In this document: piece by piece, positions 5,925 to 13,406 of the stretch
Position numbering within the stretch: position 1 is the first letter of the stretch
Layout of the letters: every line of letters starts with the position of its first letter
Assembly (NCBI GenBank): GCA_016297645.1
Contig: JAEDGF010000047.1
Span: 1-14,113, forward strand
Direction of reading: 5' to 3'
From: Clostridiaceae bacterium
GTDB lineage: Bacteria > Bacillota > Clostridia > Oscillospirales > Acutalibacteraceae
Length of the DNA: 14,113 bases
Translations under genes and position numbers: made by a program
Notes under the pieces: model-generated
Told to the model about the DNA's origin: nothing
Seen by the model: the letters and a program-made list of their open reading frames with translations, nothing else
Database searches by the model: none

Positions 5925-7634
5925 ATGACTTTTCGCAAATCAAAGCTCATGGCGCTTATCATGTGCCTGACGCTGCTCTTTACTGCGCTCACCCCTGCGG
6001 CAAGCGCGTTGTCGTGCGGCGGAGATACCACCGTTCCCACCGTCGAAAACGGCGAGTCGATTTTCAGCGGTCTTAAAGATGTCAATTCGGCAGAAGATTT
6101 CAAGGACAACGCCGCAAAGGTGTTCTACAATTCTCTCAACAAGGTAGTCGAGGGACTTGTGAAGATGATCTCTGCCATCATTCCCGCCCCCAAATCATGG
6201 ATAAACAAGACGGATTACGACGATTCCGATGTGTTGAAGGGCAGATCCGTTTATGCCACCGAAGCAAAGGAGGGCAACGAGTGGAGCCTCGGCTATGCAA
6301 GCCGTTCGCTTATTCCCGCCGACATTGACGAGGGCAAATACTACCTCGGACGCGACCTTACCAACAGAATGGCAAAGGGCGTATACGATGATATGCGCAT
6401 CCGCGTCGCCGCTATCGACGACGGCTCGGGCGAAGGACTCACCGTTATAGGCGCTATCGACGCGCTCGGCGTTAACTCCACCGATATCCGCGCGATAAGA
6501 GAGGGCGTTCTCAAAGCGTTTGAAAACACCGGCTTGAAGATTTCGGGTATCAACATTATGTCCACCCACTGCCACAGTGCGCTCGATACTCAGGGCGTAA
6601 GCACGGAGTTCTTCTACAAGCTCTTTACCGCTTCCTATGTCAATCTTTTCAATATCAAAAATCAGGACAGGCTTAAAAACGCCGACTATTTCAAGAACTA
6701 CTTTATAGAGCAGTCCGTAATAGCCGTTAAAGAGGCTATAAACGCTATGGAGCCGGGCAAGCTCTATTTCAGCGAAGTGGATGTTTCGCAGTATGTAAGG
6801 GATAAGAGAGGTCTTATCGCCAAAGAGGATATCCCCAAGGTCGCGAGCATGAAATTCGTTCCCGCTTCCGGCGAAGCCTCAACTTACCTCACCGATTTTT
6901 CGTGTCATCCCACTTCATTCTCGGCAAGCAACGGTCTTGTTTCGTCCGACTATATCTACTTCCTCGATAAATATATCGCCGCTCACGACAACGGCGCTCA
7001 CCTCGTTTTCTTCCAGGGTGCGCTCGGTCAGCTCTCGCGTGACGGACTTGAAGTAGACACCTCCTCCATGAGTGAGTGGGACGCAAAGGGCGCTTCCACT
7101 AAGGCGTACGGCGAAAAGTTCGGCGAGCTTGTTCTTGCTGCCGATTACTCCGAGGAGCTGGCTCCCGTCCTCAACGAGAAGCACGCCACCATTTGGCTCT
7201 ATCCCACAAACAGCATTCTCCTTCTCGCGTGCAAGATAAACCTTGTCAATCAGCAGGTTTGCTGCGACGGACTTAAAAAATGCATCGCCAGCGAAACCGG
7301 CTACATCGAGTTCGGTCACAGAGTCGGCTTTGCCCTGTTCCCCGGTGAATTCTATCCCGAGACCTTCTGGGGTCACGAGATAATCGGCGATACGACATGG
7401 GACGGCACACAGTGGCCCTATGAAACTCCCCACAACGCTATCCCCGGCGTGGATATCTACTGCGTGAGCCTTGCAAACGACGCTACCGGATATGTTCTCA
7501 CAGACGACAACTTCGCCTTCATGGGTCATATCATCGGCGACGGCATTGCGGACGAAACGCTCTCGGCAGGCAAGCATCAAGGCTCGTATCAGATAGGCGA
7601 ATTCTATAAGCTTATCGAGTCGCTCGGCAAATAA
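5925..7634 (+). CDS. Secreted neutral/alkaline ceramidase-like zinc amidohydrolase
   Basis: A 569-residue protein. The first 28 residues form a signal peptide (KSK, hydrophobic core, AASA cleavage site), so it is exported. The remainder looks like the N-terminal catalytic domain of neutral/alkaline ceramidases, which use a zinc ion to cleave the N-acyl bond of ceramide. The expected ligands can be placed: the His215/His217 pair in THCHSA, His328 in SCHPTSF, Glu475 in FPGEFYPE and Tyr523 in NDATGYV. Ser371 in QGALGQLS matches the position of the catalytic Ser, though the usual GD(V/I)SPN context is altered. Full-length ceramidases usually carry an extra C-terminal Ig-like domain that seems absent here. 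The ATG has GGAGG 7 bases upstream. The gene is monocistronic, between its own promoter and a terminator. The natural substrate could be another acyl-amide lipid. Confidence 0.82.
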   Translation: MTFRKSKLMALIMCLTLLFTALTPAASALSCGGDTTVPTVENGESIFSGLKDVNSAEDFKDNAAKVFYNSLNKVVEGLVKMISAIIPAPKSWINKTDYDDSDVLKGRSVYATEAKEGNEWSLGYASRSLIPADIDEGKYYLGRDLTNRMAKGVYDDMRIRVAAIDDGSGEGLTVIGAIDALGVNSTDIRAIREGVLKAFENTGLKISGINIMSTHCHSALDTQGVSTEFFYKLFTASYVNLFNIKNQDRLKNADYFKNYFIEQSVIAVKEAINAMEPGKLYFSEVDVSQYVRDKRGLIAKEDIPKVASMKFVPASGEASTYLTDFSCHPTSFSASNGLVSSDYIYFLDKYIAAHDNGAHLVFFQGALGQLSRDGLEVDTSSMSEWDAKGASTKAYGEKFGELVLAADYSEELAPVLNEKHATIWLYPTNSILLLACKINLVNQQVCCDGLKKCIASETGYIEFGHRVGFALFPGEFYPETFWGHEIIGDTTWDGTQWPYETPHNAIPGVDIYCVSLANDATGYVLTDDNFAFMGHIIGDGIADETLSAGKHQGSYQIGEFYKLIESLGK

Positions 7635-7670
7635 TAAACCGCAGCTGTACTGCCGGAATACCGTATTTTA

Positions 7671-7708
7671 AAAGACCGCAATCTCACCAAAACGGGAATG
7701 CGGTCTTT
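7671..7708 (+). terminator. Hairpin terminator after the ceramidase-like gene
   Basis: A perfect 10-base stem AAAGACCGCA/TGCGGTCTTT with an 18-base loop lies 36 bases after the stop codon. The 3' tail TTTGTATATT is only moderately U-rich, but the A side of the stem provides the matching tract. It probably separates this gene from the lipoprotein pair. Confidence 0.75.
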
Positions 7709-7759
7709 GTATATTGTATATAAATAGCGCACAGGGCGGCGCATTTTCAAGTTTTTTTC

Positions 7760-7788
7760 TTGCAAACGCGTCATGCTTCTGTTATACT
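7760..7788 (+). promoter_or_regulatory. Sigma-A-type promoter of the lipoprotein pair
   Basis: The -35 TTGCAA (7760-7765) and -10 TATACT (7783-7788) have a 17-base spacer, each hexamer with one or two mismatches to consensus. They sit 36 bases upstream of the first lipoprotein ATG and just after the preceding terminator. A T7 run immediately upstream (7752-7758) could aid promoter binding. Confidence 0.82.
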
Positions 7789-7824
7789 GTTTTTGTATGT
7801 AAACTCAAAAGGAGAAACCGACAA

Positions 7825-8769
7825 ATGAAAAAAACACTCAAATCAGTTGTCGCCGTTTTGCTTACTGCGGCTATACTTTATGCTTTTTGCTCATGCTCGC
7901 TTTTTTCATCTATCCGTAAGCGTGTCGAGGAAGCGAACAACACAACGCTTGCTGCGACTCCCGAGGAAAAAGAGGTCGTTGACCACTTCAACGGGCTTCT
8001 CTCCAACTCTGTTGACAGAGCCGAAAAAATAAACGAAAAGATCGAATATAAATTCAGCGGACTGAATATAAAGGAAGCGGACGGCTCCGACGCAGGCGCG
8101 CTCGGAAAGTCCGCCGGAATGCTCAAAAAACTCGTTGCCGAGAAAAAGCCCGGCAAGGCGGAGAGAACGATCGAGGATAAAAATATCTCCGACACGCTTC
8201 TTAGCGAAGTCGAGGCGGATAAGCTCCTTGATTTTGATTTCTCGAGAAATACCCGTGTCGTAAATGTAACGGACGAAGCCGGCAAGGAGGTTGCCAACGA
8301 CAACGGCGAAAATGTTACCGAAATCCGCATTACGGACAACATTCTCAAAACCGTATTCAAGTATTTCAAGGATGTAGCCGATAAAGACGCGACTACCTCC
8401 GAGCCTGCCGAGGGCGAAACCGCAGCCGAGCCTACAACGCGCGTGCTTGCCGACGACGGCGTAATAAACGAGGTTTTCGGCGACGCAGCCGACAAAGCCG
8501 AGGTTCTCGCAAACTTCGACTGCATTAAAGAGTATGTCAGCGTTGTCGACTACACTATAACAAACGGTTCTTGCGAGATCCGCTCGGATATCGACCTTGT
8601 CGCTTCCGATCTCTCGGATATCGTTTTCTTTCGTCCCATGACCGTCACGGCGACCGTAAAGGGCGTCGGCGCACTTGAAAAATACGGCGAGCTTACCGTT
8701 ACGGTAGAGCTTGAAAAAACCGTTTCGTATTCCTTCGTGTATCCTGCGGAGGCAACGACTGCGGAATAA
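7825..8769 (+). CDS. Putative lipoprotein of unknown function
   Basis: A 314-residue protein that I do not recognise. The N-terminus is a lipoprotein-type signal (KK, then a hydrophobic stretch) ending in AFCSCS, so Cys22 or Cys24 would be lipidated and the protein held on the outer face of the membrane. The mature part is strongly charged, with many Lys/Asp/Glu. It has a Thr/Glu/Pro/Ala-rich linker near residues 183-205, then a probably beta-rich C-terminal domain with alternating hydrophobics (about 230-308). I chose the ATG at 7825 because it starts the signal peptide and has AAAGGAG about 10 bases upstream. The frame is open further upstream, but that would overlap the promoter. It is the first gene of a two-lipoprotein transcript; the next gene starts 35 bases later. 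No catalytic motif is seen. Confidence 0.8.
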   Translation: MKKTLKSVVAVLLTAAILYAFCSCSLFSSIRKRVEEANNTTLAATPEEKEVVDHFNGLLSNSVDRAEKINEKIEYKFSGLNIKEADGSDAGALGKSAGMLKKLVAEKKPGKAERTIEDKNISDTLLSEVEADKLLDFDFSRNTRVVNVTDEAGKEVANDNGENVTEIRITDNILKTVFKYFKDVADKDATTSEPAEGETAAEPTTRVLADDGVINEVFGDAADKAEVLANFDCIKEYVSVVDYTITNGSCEIRSDIDLVASDLSDIVFFRPMTVTATVKGVGALEKYGELTVTVELEKTVSYSFVYPAEATTAE

Positions 8770-8804
8770 TATCAGATAAGCTGATTTCAGTGGAGGCGTT
8801 TTGA

Positions 8805-9482
8805 ATGAAAACAGCAAAGATCATCTGTGCGGTACTGTGCCTGTCGCTTGCCGTTACGGCGTTCGGCTGCGGCAAGGGCGGCAGCGAAAACCCGACCGAC
8901 AGCGCCGCGCCGTCCGTTTCTCAGCCGAGCGGAAAAAATGACGAGCTTAACATCAAAAAGGGCATTGAGGAAATGACCCGGCTCGACAACGCCAAAAAGA
9001 CGCAGATACTCGCGTCTGACGGCGAGGAGCTTCAATCGGCGCTTTCCGACAAAATGTCCTCAGGGGCGCTTTTCCGCACCTCGGAGCGCACTTCCGTCAC
9101 GCTGAGCGGCGAATACGGCAAAAAGACAGTCACGGTCAACGCGCCGTCAGGCAGCCTTATTTCCGAATCGGCGGGAATTGATTTCGTTTTGGAAAATACC
9201 GGAACGGGCGGACTTATTACCGACGCGGCGGCAGGAAGCATATATGTCAAGGGCGAGAATATTCCCCTGACGCTCAAAGCCGGCGCGGATGCCGTGTATG
9301 TCTACGGCAAGAACTGTACCGTTACGCTTAAAGGCGGAGCTTACCCCTCGATAACGGTACTCAATACCACTGCGGTGATCGAAAACAAGACCGAAAACGA
9401 TATAACGGTCACACTTGCAAACGGCACGGGACTGACGGTGAAGGCAGGCGAAACCTGCAATTTTGCCGACAGCGTCGGATGA
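8805..9482 (+). CDS. Small lipoprotein with beta-solenoid-like repeats
   Basis: A 225-residue protein of unknown function. The signal peptide ends in TAFGC, with Cys22 the likely lipidation site. A low-complexity Ser/Pro/Gly linker (about 23-45) and a short charged helical stretch (about 46-80) follow. From about residue 88 the sequence runs as short alternating beta strands separated by Gly/Asn turns: SVTLSG, TVTVNA, SIYVKG, PLTLKAG, AVYVYG, CTVTLKGG, DITVTLANG, LTVKAG. This resembles the rungs of a right-handed parallel beta-helix. It could bind wall polymers or glycans, or be structural; no enzyme residues can be assigned. The ATG at 8805 has GGAGG 8 bases upstream. It follows the first lipoprotein by 35 bases, with no terminator between. 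Confidence 0.78.
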   Translation: MKTAKIICAVLCLSLAVTAFGCGKGGSENPTDSAAPSVSQPSGKNDELNIKKGIEEMTRLDNAKKTQILASDGEELQSALSDKMSSGALFRTSERTSVTLSGEYGKKTVTVNAPSGSLISESAGIDFVLENTGTGGLITDAAAGSIYVKGENIPLTLKAGADAVYVYGKNCTVTLKGGAYPSITVLNTTAVIENKTENDITVTLANGTGLTVKAGETCNFADSVG

Positions 9483-9491
9483 TTCCGTGGA

Positions 9492-9506
9492 TATATACAT
9501 TATATA
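9492..9506. promoter_or_regulatory. Near-palindrome TATATA-CAT-TATATA, possible operator copy 1
   Basis: This is an inverted repeat of six bases on each side of a CAT centre. It shares 13 of 15 positions with the second element centred 48 bases downstream. It lies between the lipoprotein stop and hprK. An operator role is inferred from the paired arrangement only. Confidence 0.35.
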
Positions 9507-9538
9507 CGATGTTGCAGCTTACAAATATCGGTTTGCGC

Positions 9539-9555
9539 GTACATACATTATGTAC
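9539..9555. promoter_or_regulatory. Near-palindrome GTACATA-CAT-TATGTAC, possible operator copy 2
   Basis: Seven perfectly paired bases sit on each side of a CAT centre, 38 bases upstream of the hprK ATG. A TTGCGC hexamer lies immediately upstream, so a regulator bound here would sit within a possible weak promoter. I cannot define a confident -10. Confidence 0.4.
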
Positions 9556-9593
9556 AGATACGGCTGCGCAATGATAAAAAACGGAGATAAAAA

Positions 9594-10562
9594 ATGACGA
9601 CAGGTTATTCTGTTTCGCTCAAAAAGTTAATAAAGGATAACGGGTTCGAAATTTTGTCAACACCGAAGGATCCCTCGCAGATATACATAACGAGCCGCGA
9701 TGTAAACCGTCCCGGGCTTATTCTTGCCGGGTATGACGATTTCTTTGACCCCAAGCGTATTCAGTTCCTGGGGCTGAGCGAGTTCGGATATCTCAATTCG
9801 CTCCCGGGAGCGGAGCGCGAGAGGTGCCTTAACCACTTCATGTCAAAAAATCCGTGCTGCGTGATAGTAACGCGCGGACTCGAACCCATGGAGGAGCTTA
9901 TCCCCACGGCGATAAAGCACAAGGTGCCTGTTCTGAGGGCAAACGATTCCACCTCGGGCTGTATGTCCACGCTTATAGCGTACCTCGGGGTCGAGCTTGC
10001 CGAGCGTATAACCCGCCACGGCGTACTGGTCGAGGTCTACGGCGAGGGTATTCTCATCGTGGGCGACTCGGGTGTCGGAAAAAGCGAGACCGCAGTCGAG
10101 CTTATAAACAGAGGTCACCGTCTTATCGCGGACGACGCGGTCGAAATACGGCGCGTTTCATCGAAAAGTCTTGTCGGCACAGCGCCCGACAACATCAGGC
10201 ATTTTATTGAGCTGAGGGGCGTCGGAATAATAAACGCCGGTAAAATTTTCGGTGTAGGCGCGGTAAAGATAACCGAAAAAATAGATATGGTGGTAAAGCT
10301 CGAAATTTGGAACGACAAAAAGGTCTATGACCGGCTCGGGCTTGAAGACGAGTACACCGATATTCTCGGTATACGGGTGCCGGTTACGACCGTTCCCGTT
10401 AAACCCGGGCGGAACCTCGCAATTATCATAGAAACGGCGGCTATGAATAACCGTCAGAAAAGAATGGGCTACAATGCCGCAAAGGAGCTTATGCAGAGTC
10501 TGGGTATGGCTGACGACGATGACGACCCGGACGACGGCGCTCCGCTTGAAGTGTGGCACTGA
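9594..10562 (+). CDS. hprK: HPr kinase/phosphorylase
   Basis: A 322-residue cytoplasmic enzyme that phosphorylates HPr (and Crh) at Ser46 when glycolytic intermediates are high, and removes the phosphate when they are low. It is the sensor of CcpA-type carbon catabolite control in Firmicutes. Visible marks: the N-terminal domain (about 1-130); the conserved RHGVLVEVYG strand with His142; the P-loop GDSGVGKS (157-164); Asp179-Asp180 following it; and the HprK signature ELRGVGIINAG (205-215). Length is close to the usual 305-320. The C-terminus ends in an unusually acidic run (DDDDDPDD). The ATG at 9594 has GGAG 7 bases upstream. It is the first gene of a cluster with glucokinase, murB and whiA, probably co-transcribed; glucokinase begins 43 bases downstream. 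Confidence 0.96.
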   Translation: MTTGYSVSLKKLIKDNGFEILSTPKDPSQIYITSRDVNRPGLILAGYDDFFDPKRIQFLGLSEFGYLNSLPGAERERCLNHFMSKNPCCVIVTRGLEPMEELIPTAIKHKVPVLRANDSTSGCMSTLIAYLGVELAERITRHGVLVEVYGEGILIVGDSGVGKSETAVELINRGHRLIADDAVEIRRVSSKSLVGTAPDNIRHFIELRGVGIINAGKIFGVGAVKITEKIDMVVKLEIWNDKKVYDRLGLEDEYTDILGIRVPVTTVPVKPGRNLAIIIETAAMNNRQKRMGYNAAKELMQSLGMADDDDDPDDGAPLEVWH

Positions 10563-10605
10563 AACACATAAATAAAGCATAATAATTTACGGAGGAAGAC
10601 ATAAA

Positions 10606-11556
10606 ATGTACAGAATAGGCGTCGATCTCGGCGGAACGAATATCGTTGTCGGGGTAATCAACGAGGAGAACAAAATAATAGCGAAGGCTTCGCGCAAAAC
10701 GAATTGCCCCCGTCCGGCGGAGGGAATTTTCGACGATATGGCGGACGCGATAAAAGAGGCAATGGATCAGGCTCACATCACCGTAAAGGATGTTGTGTCG
10801 GTCGGTGTCGGCACTCCCGGCTCGGTCAACAAAGAAGAGGAGCTTATCGAATTCGCAAACAACCTCGCGTTCAATAATGTCCCGGCATACGCTCTTCTCA
10901 GAGAGCGCATCGGTATAGAAAAGGTCTATTTTGATAATGACGCAAACTGCGCCGCACTCGGCGAAGCCGTTGCAGGCTGCGGAAAAGGCGTTCGTGACTT
11001 CGTTATGATAACGCTCGGAACGGGTGTCGGCAGCGGCATTATCGTAAACGGCAAGCTCGTCACCGGTGTAAACTACGCCGCAGGCGAAATGGGGCACATG
11101 GTAATAGAGTACAACGGCATTCCCTGCAACTGCGGCAGAAAGGGCTGCTGGGAGAGCTATTCCTCCGCAACCGCTCTTATCGTTCAGACAAAGGACGCAA
11201 TGAAGCTCAATCCCGATTCTCTCATGTGGGAAATTGCAGACGGAGATTTTAATAATGTTAACGGCAGAACCGCATTTGAAGCCGCACGCAAGGGCGACGG
11301 CGCTGCAAAACAGGTCGTAAACAGCTACATTTCCCACCTTTCGATAGGAATCGGAAATGTTGTAAACATATTCCAGCCCGATGTTGTCTGTGTCGGCGGC
11401 GGCATCGGAAACGAAAAGGAAAATCTGCTCGCACCCGTGCGCAAGCTCGTGGTCTCCGAGAGATATTCCATCCATGCGAAAAAACAGACGCAGATCCTCA
11501 GCGCCGTACTCGGTAACGACGCCGGTATAATCGGCGCGGCATTACTTGATGAATGA
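10606..11556 (+). CDS. glk: ROK-family glucokinase
   Basis: A 316-residue cytoplasmic sugar kinase that phosphorylates glucose to glucose-6-phosphate with ATP. The N-terminal phosphate-binding loop is DLGGTN (7-12). The catalytic Asp112 lies in NDANCA. The second ATP-binding stretch is LGTGVGSG (137-144). The ROK sugar/zinc signature is EMGH (161-164) with Glu161 and His164, followed by the zinc cysteines Cys174, Cys176 and Cys181 in CNCGRKGCWE. These are the features of the Gram-positive ROK glucokinase group rather than of the ROK repressors, and there is no N-terminal HTH. GGAGG lies 10 bases before the ATG. The last codon overlaps the murB start in ATGA, so the two are translationally coupled. 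Its place beside hprK ties glucose entry into glycolysis to catabolite signalling. Specificity for another hexose cannot be excluded. Confidence 0.93.
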   Translation: MYRIGVDLGGTNIVVGVINEENKIIAKASRKTNCPRPAEGIFDDMADAIKEAMDQAHITVKDVVSVGVGTPGSVNKEEELIEFANNLAFNNVPAYALLRERIGIEKVYFDNDANCAALGEAVAGCGKGVRDFVMITLGTGVGSGIIVNGKLVTGVNYAAGEMGHMVIEYNGIPCNCGRKGCWESYSSATALIVQTKDAMKLNPDSLMWEIADGDFNNVNGRTAFEAARKGDGAAKQVVNSYISHLSIGIGNVVNIFQPDVVCVGGGIGNEKENLLAPVRKLVVSERYSIHAKKQTQILSAVLGNDAGIIGAALLDE

Positions 11557-12479
11557 GTGATAAAATGACGCTATATGATGAACTGAGAACAGCTCTCCAC
11601 GGGCTTGATGCCGATCTCATCGAAAACGAGCCGCTTAAAGAACACTGTACCTTCAAAATAGGCGGCTCGGCCGAGGTGTTCTTGTGCCCGAAGAGCGAAA
11701 AAGCGCTTATAAAGGCGCTCGAAGTTGTTTCGCGCAGAGGGGATAAGCTTACAGTCCTCGGCAGCGGCAGCAATGTCCTTATTTCGGATAAAGGGATTTC
11801 GGGGCTTACCGTCAAGCTGACGGGCGGACTTACGGATATCATTTATCTCGGAGACGGCGTGATAGGCTGTTCGGCAGGCGTGCCGCTTTCGCGCCTTTGC
11901 ACCTTCGCGCTCGACAAGGAGCTTGCCGGGCTTGAATTTGCCTACGGAATTCCCGGCAGCGTCGGCGGCGCGGTGTATATGAACGCGGGCGCATACGGCG
12001 GAGAGATGAAGGATGTTCTCCTGTCTGTCCGCAGCGTTTCGAAGGACGGCACGGGACTTTCGGAAACTCCGGCTTCCGAAATGGATATATCGTATCGAAA
12101 GACTCCCTTTATGACAAACGGCAGGATAGTGACAGCCGCGTATTTTCAGCTGAAACCCGGTAAGCGCGAGGATATCCTCGGCAGAATGACCGAGCTTATG
12201 AACAAGCGCAAAGCTTCACAGCCGCTCGATTATCCGTCGGCAGGCTCGACCTTTAAGCGCCCCGAAAACGGGTACGCAGCCGCACACATCGACGAGTGCG
12301 GCTTGAAAGGGCTTTCGCACGGCGGCGCTCGGGTGAGCGAAAAACACGCCGGATTTATAATAAACACGGGCAACGCCGCAAGCGACGATGTTTTGAGCCT
12401 TATAAACGAGGTGAAAGCCGTTGTGCTTGAAAAGCACGGCGTTGAACTGACCCCCGAGGTCGAATATCTCTCAGATTAA
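11553..12479 (+). CDS. murB: UDP-N-acetylmuramate dehydrogenase (UDP-N-acetylenolpyruvoylglucosamine reductase)
   Basis: A 308-residue FAD enzyme that reduces UDP-GlcNAc-enolpyruvate to UDP-MurNAc with NADPH, the second committed step of peptidoglycan precursor synthesis. Visible marks: HCTFKIGG (31-38), the FAD-binding GSGSNVL (70-76) and GIPGSVGGAVYMNAGAYGG (132-150), Arg182 in SYRKTP, the proton-donor Ser232 in GSTFKRP, and Glu302 in PEVEY near the C-terminus. It has the shorter Gram-positive form (type II). The start at 11553 overlaps the glucokinase stop by 4 bases (ATGA). No Shine-Dalgarno is visible, so expression likely depends on coupling. An in-frame ATG at 11565 is an alternative start with no better site. 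Confidence 0.96.
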   Translation: MSDKMTLYDELRTALHGLDADLIENEPLKEHCTFKIGGSAEVFLCPKSEKALIKALEVVSRRGDKLTVLGSGSNVLISDKGISGLTVKLTGGLTDIIYLGDGVIGCSAGVPLSRLCTFALDKELAGLEFAYGIPGSVGGAVYMNAGAYGGEMKDVLLSVRSVSKDGTGLSETPASEMDISYRKTPFMTNGRIVTAAYFQLKPGKREDILGRMTELMNKRKASQPLDYPSAGSTFKRPENGYAAAHIDECGLKGLSHGGARVSEKHAGFIINTGNAASDDVLSLINEVKAVVLEKHGVELTPEVEYLSD

Positions 12480-12487
12480 ACGAAAAA

Positions 12488-13402
12488 ATGTCTTATTCAA
12501 GCGATGTAAAAAAAGAACTTTCAACTATTGAAAACAACCCCTGCTGCGATATTGCACAAAGCTACGGCCTTTTGCTTTTCGGCAGGGCGTTTTCGAGGTC
12601 CGAGATATCCATTCTCACCGAGAACAGCGATGTCGCGGCAGCTTACGCAAAAGCGGTGAGTATCCTCTCGGGTACTTCACCCGATATAAGCATAAGCGAC
12701 GCGGGCAATTTCAGCGTCAATGTCACCGACAGAGATGTGATATCGCGCATACTGACTTCTCTCGGCTCGGCAGAGGGAACATTGAAGCGGCGCATAAATT
12801 TTACCGTCCTCAATAACGACAGGTGTTCGTCGGCTTTTATCCGCGGTGCGTTTCTCGCCTGCGGCACGGTCACCGACCCGGAAAAGGAATATCATCTTGA
12901 ATTTTCCTCGTCCTCGCGCGCACTGTGCGACGACCTGATAAAGCTCTTTGACGAAACCGATATAGAGCCGAAATGCACTCAGCGCGGCGGCTCGTATGTC
13001 GTCTATATCAAAAAAAGCTCCGAAATCGAGGACGCTCTGTCGTTTATGGGCGCTACCGAGTGCAGTATGTCCCTTATGGGTGCCAAGATGTATAAGGATA
13101 TCCGCAACACCGTCAACCGCCGTATAAATTTTGAGAGCGCCAACATGATGCGCTGCGCGGACGCCGCCGCTAAGCAGTACGAAGCGATATGCTATATCCG
13201 CGACAACGCCGGGCTTGATGTCCTTTCGGAGGATCTTCTCATGACGGCGAAAATGCGGCTCGAATACCCCGAAGCCTCCTCTGCGGAGATCGCGCGCAGG
13301 CTGCCCGTAAAAATTTCGGTTTCGGGCGTGAACCACCGCTTCAAGCGCCTTATTGATACGGCGCAGAAGCTCCGCGACAGAAAAAAGAAAACGGAGGACT
13401 GA
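12488..13402 (+). CDS. whiA: Sporulation/cell-division regulator WhiA
   Basis: A 304-residue DNA-binding protein conserved in Gram-positive bacteria. The N-terminal part (about 1-200) is the degenerate LAGLIDADG homing-endonuclease-like fold, including FIRGAFLACGTVTDP and a YHLEF strand. The C-terminal HTH (about 235-295) contains the typical ISVSGVNHRFKRLI segment. In Bacillus and Streptomyces WhiA affects cell division and chromosome handling. It follows murB by only 8 bases and no good Shine-Dalgarno is visible before its ATG, pointing to read-through translation from murB. Usually rapZ and yvcK sit between murB and whiA; both are missing here. Its last codons contain the GGAGG used by the next gene. 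Confidence 0.95.
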   Translation: MSYSSDVKKELSTIENNPCCDIAQSYGLLLFGRAFSRSEISILTENSDVAAAYAKAVSILSGTSPDISISDAGNFSVNVTDRDVISRILTSLGSAEGTLKRRINFTVLNNDRCSSAFIRGAFLACGTVTDPEKEYHLEFSSSSRALCDDLIKLFDETDIEPKCTQRGGSYVVYIKKSSEIEDALSFMGATECSMSLMGAKMYKDIRNTVNRRINFESANMMRCADAAAKQYEAICYIRDNAGLDVLSEDLLMTAKMRLEYPEASSAEIARRLPVKISVSGVNHRFKRLIDTAQKLRDRKKKTED

Positions 13403-13406
13403 CAAA

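Noticed and set aside
6915..7580. Minus-strand open frame of 221 codons inside the ceramidase-like gene.
   Set aside because: The sense strand carries the conserved metal-binding motifs; no promoter or ribosome binding site supports an antisense gene.
7714..7824. Upstream start for the first lipoprotein, adding 37 codons.
   Set aside because: It would place the start before the promoter and bury the lipoprotein signal peptide internally. The ATG at 7825 has its own ribosome binding site.
7906..8817. Minus-strand open frame of 303 codons opposite the first lipoprotein.
   Set aside because: The plus strand has a promoter, ribosome binding site and signal peptide. The antisense frame has none of these and shows Arg/Val/Phe-rich shadow composition.
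10489..11475. Minus-strand open frame of 328 codons opposite the glucokinase.
   Set aside because: It is antisense to a gene with complete ROK motifs; no initiation signal and no recognisable domain.
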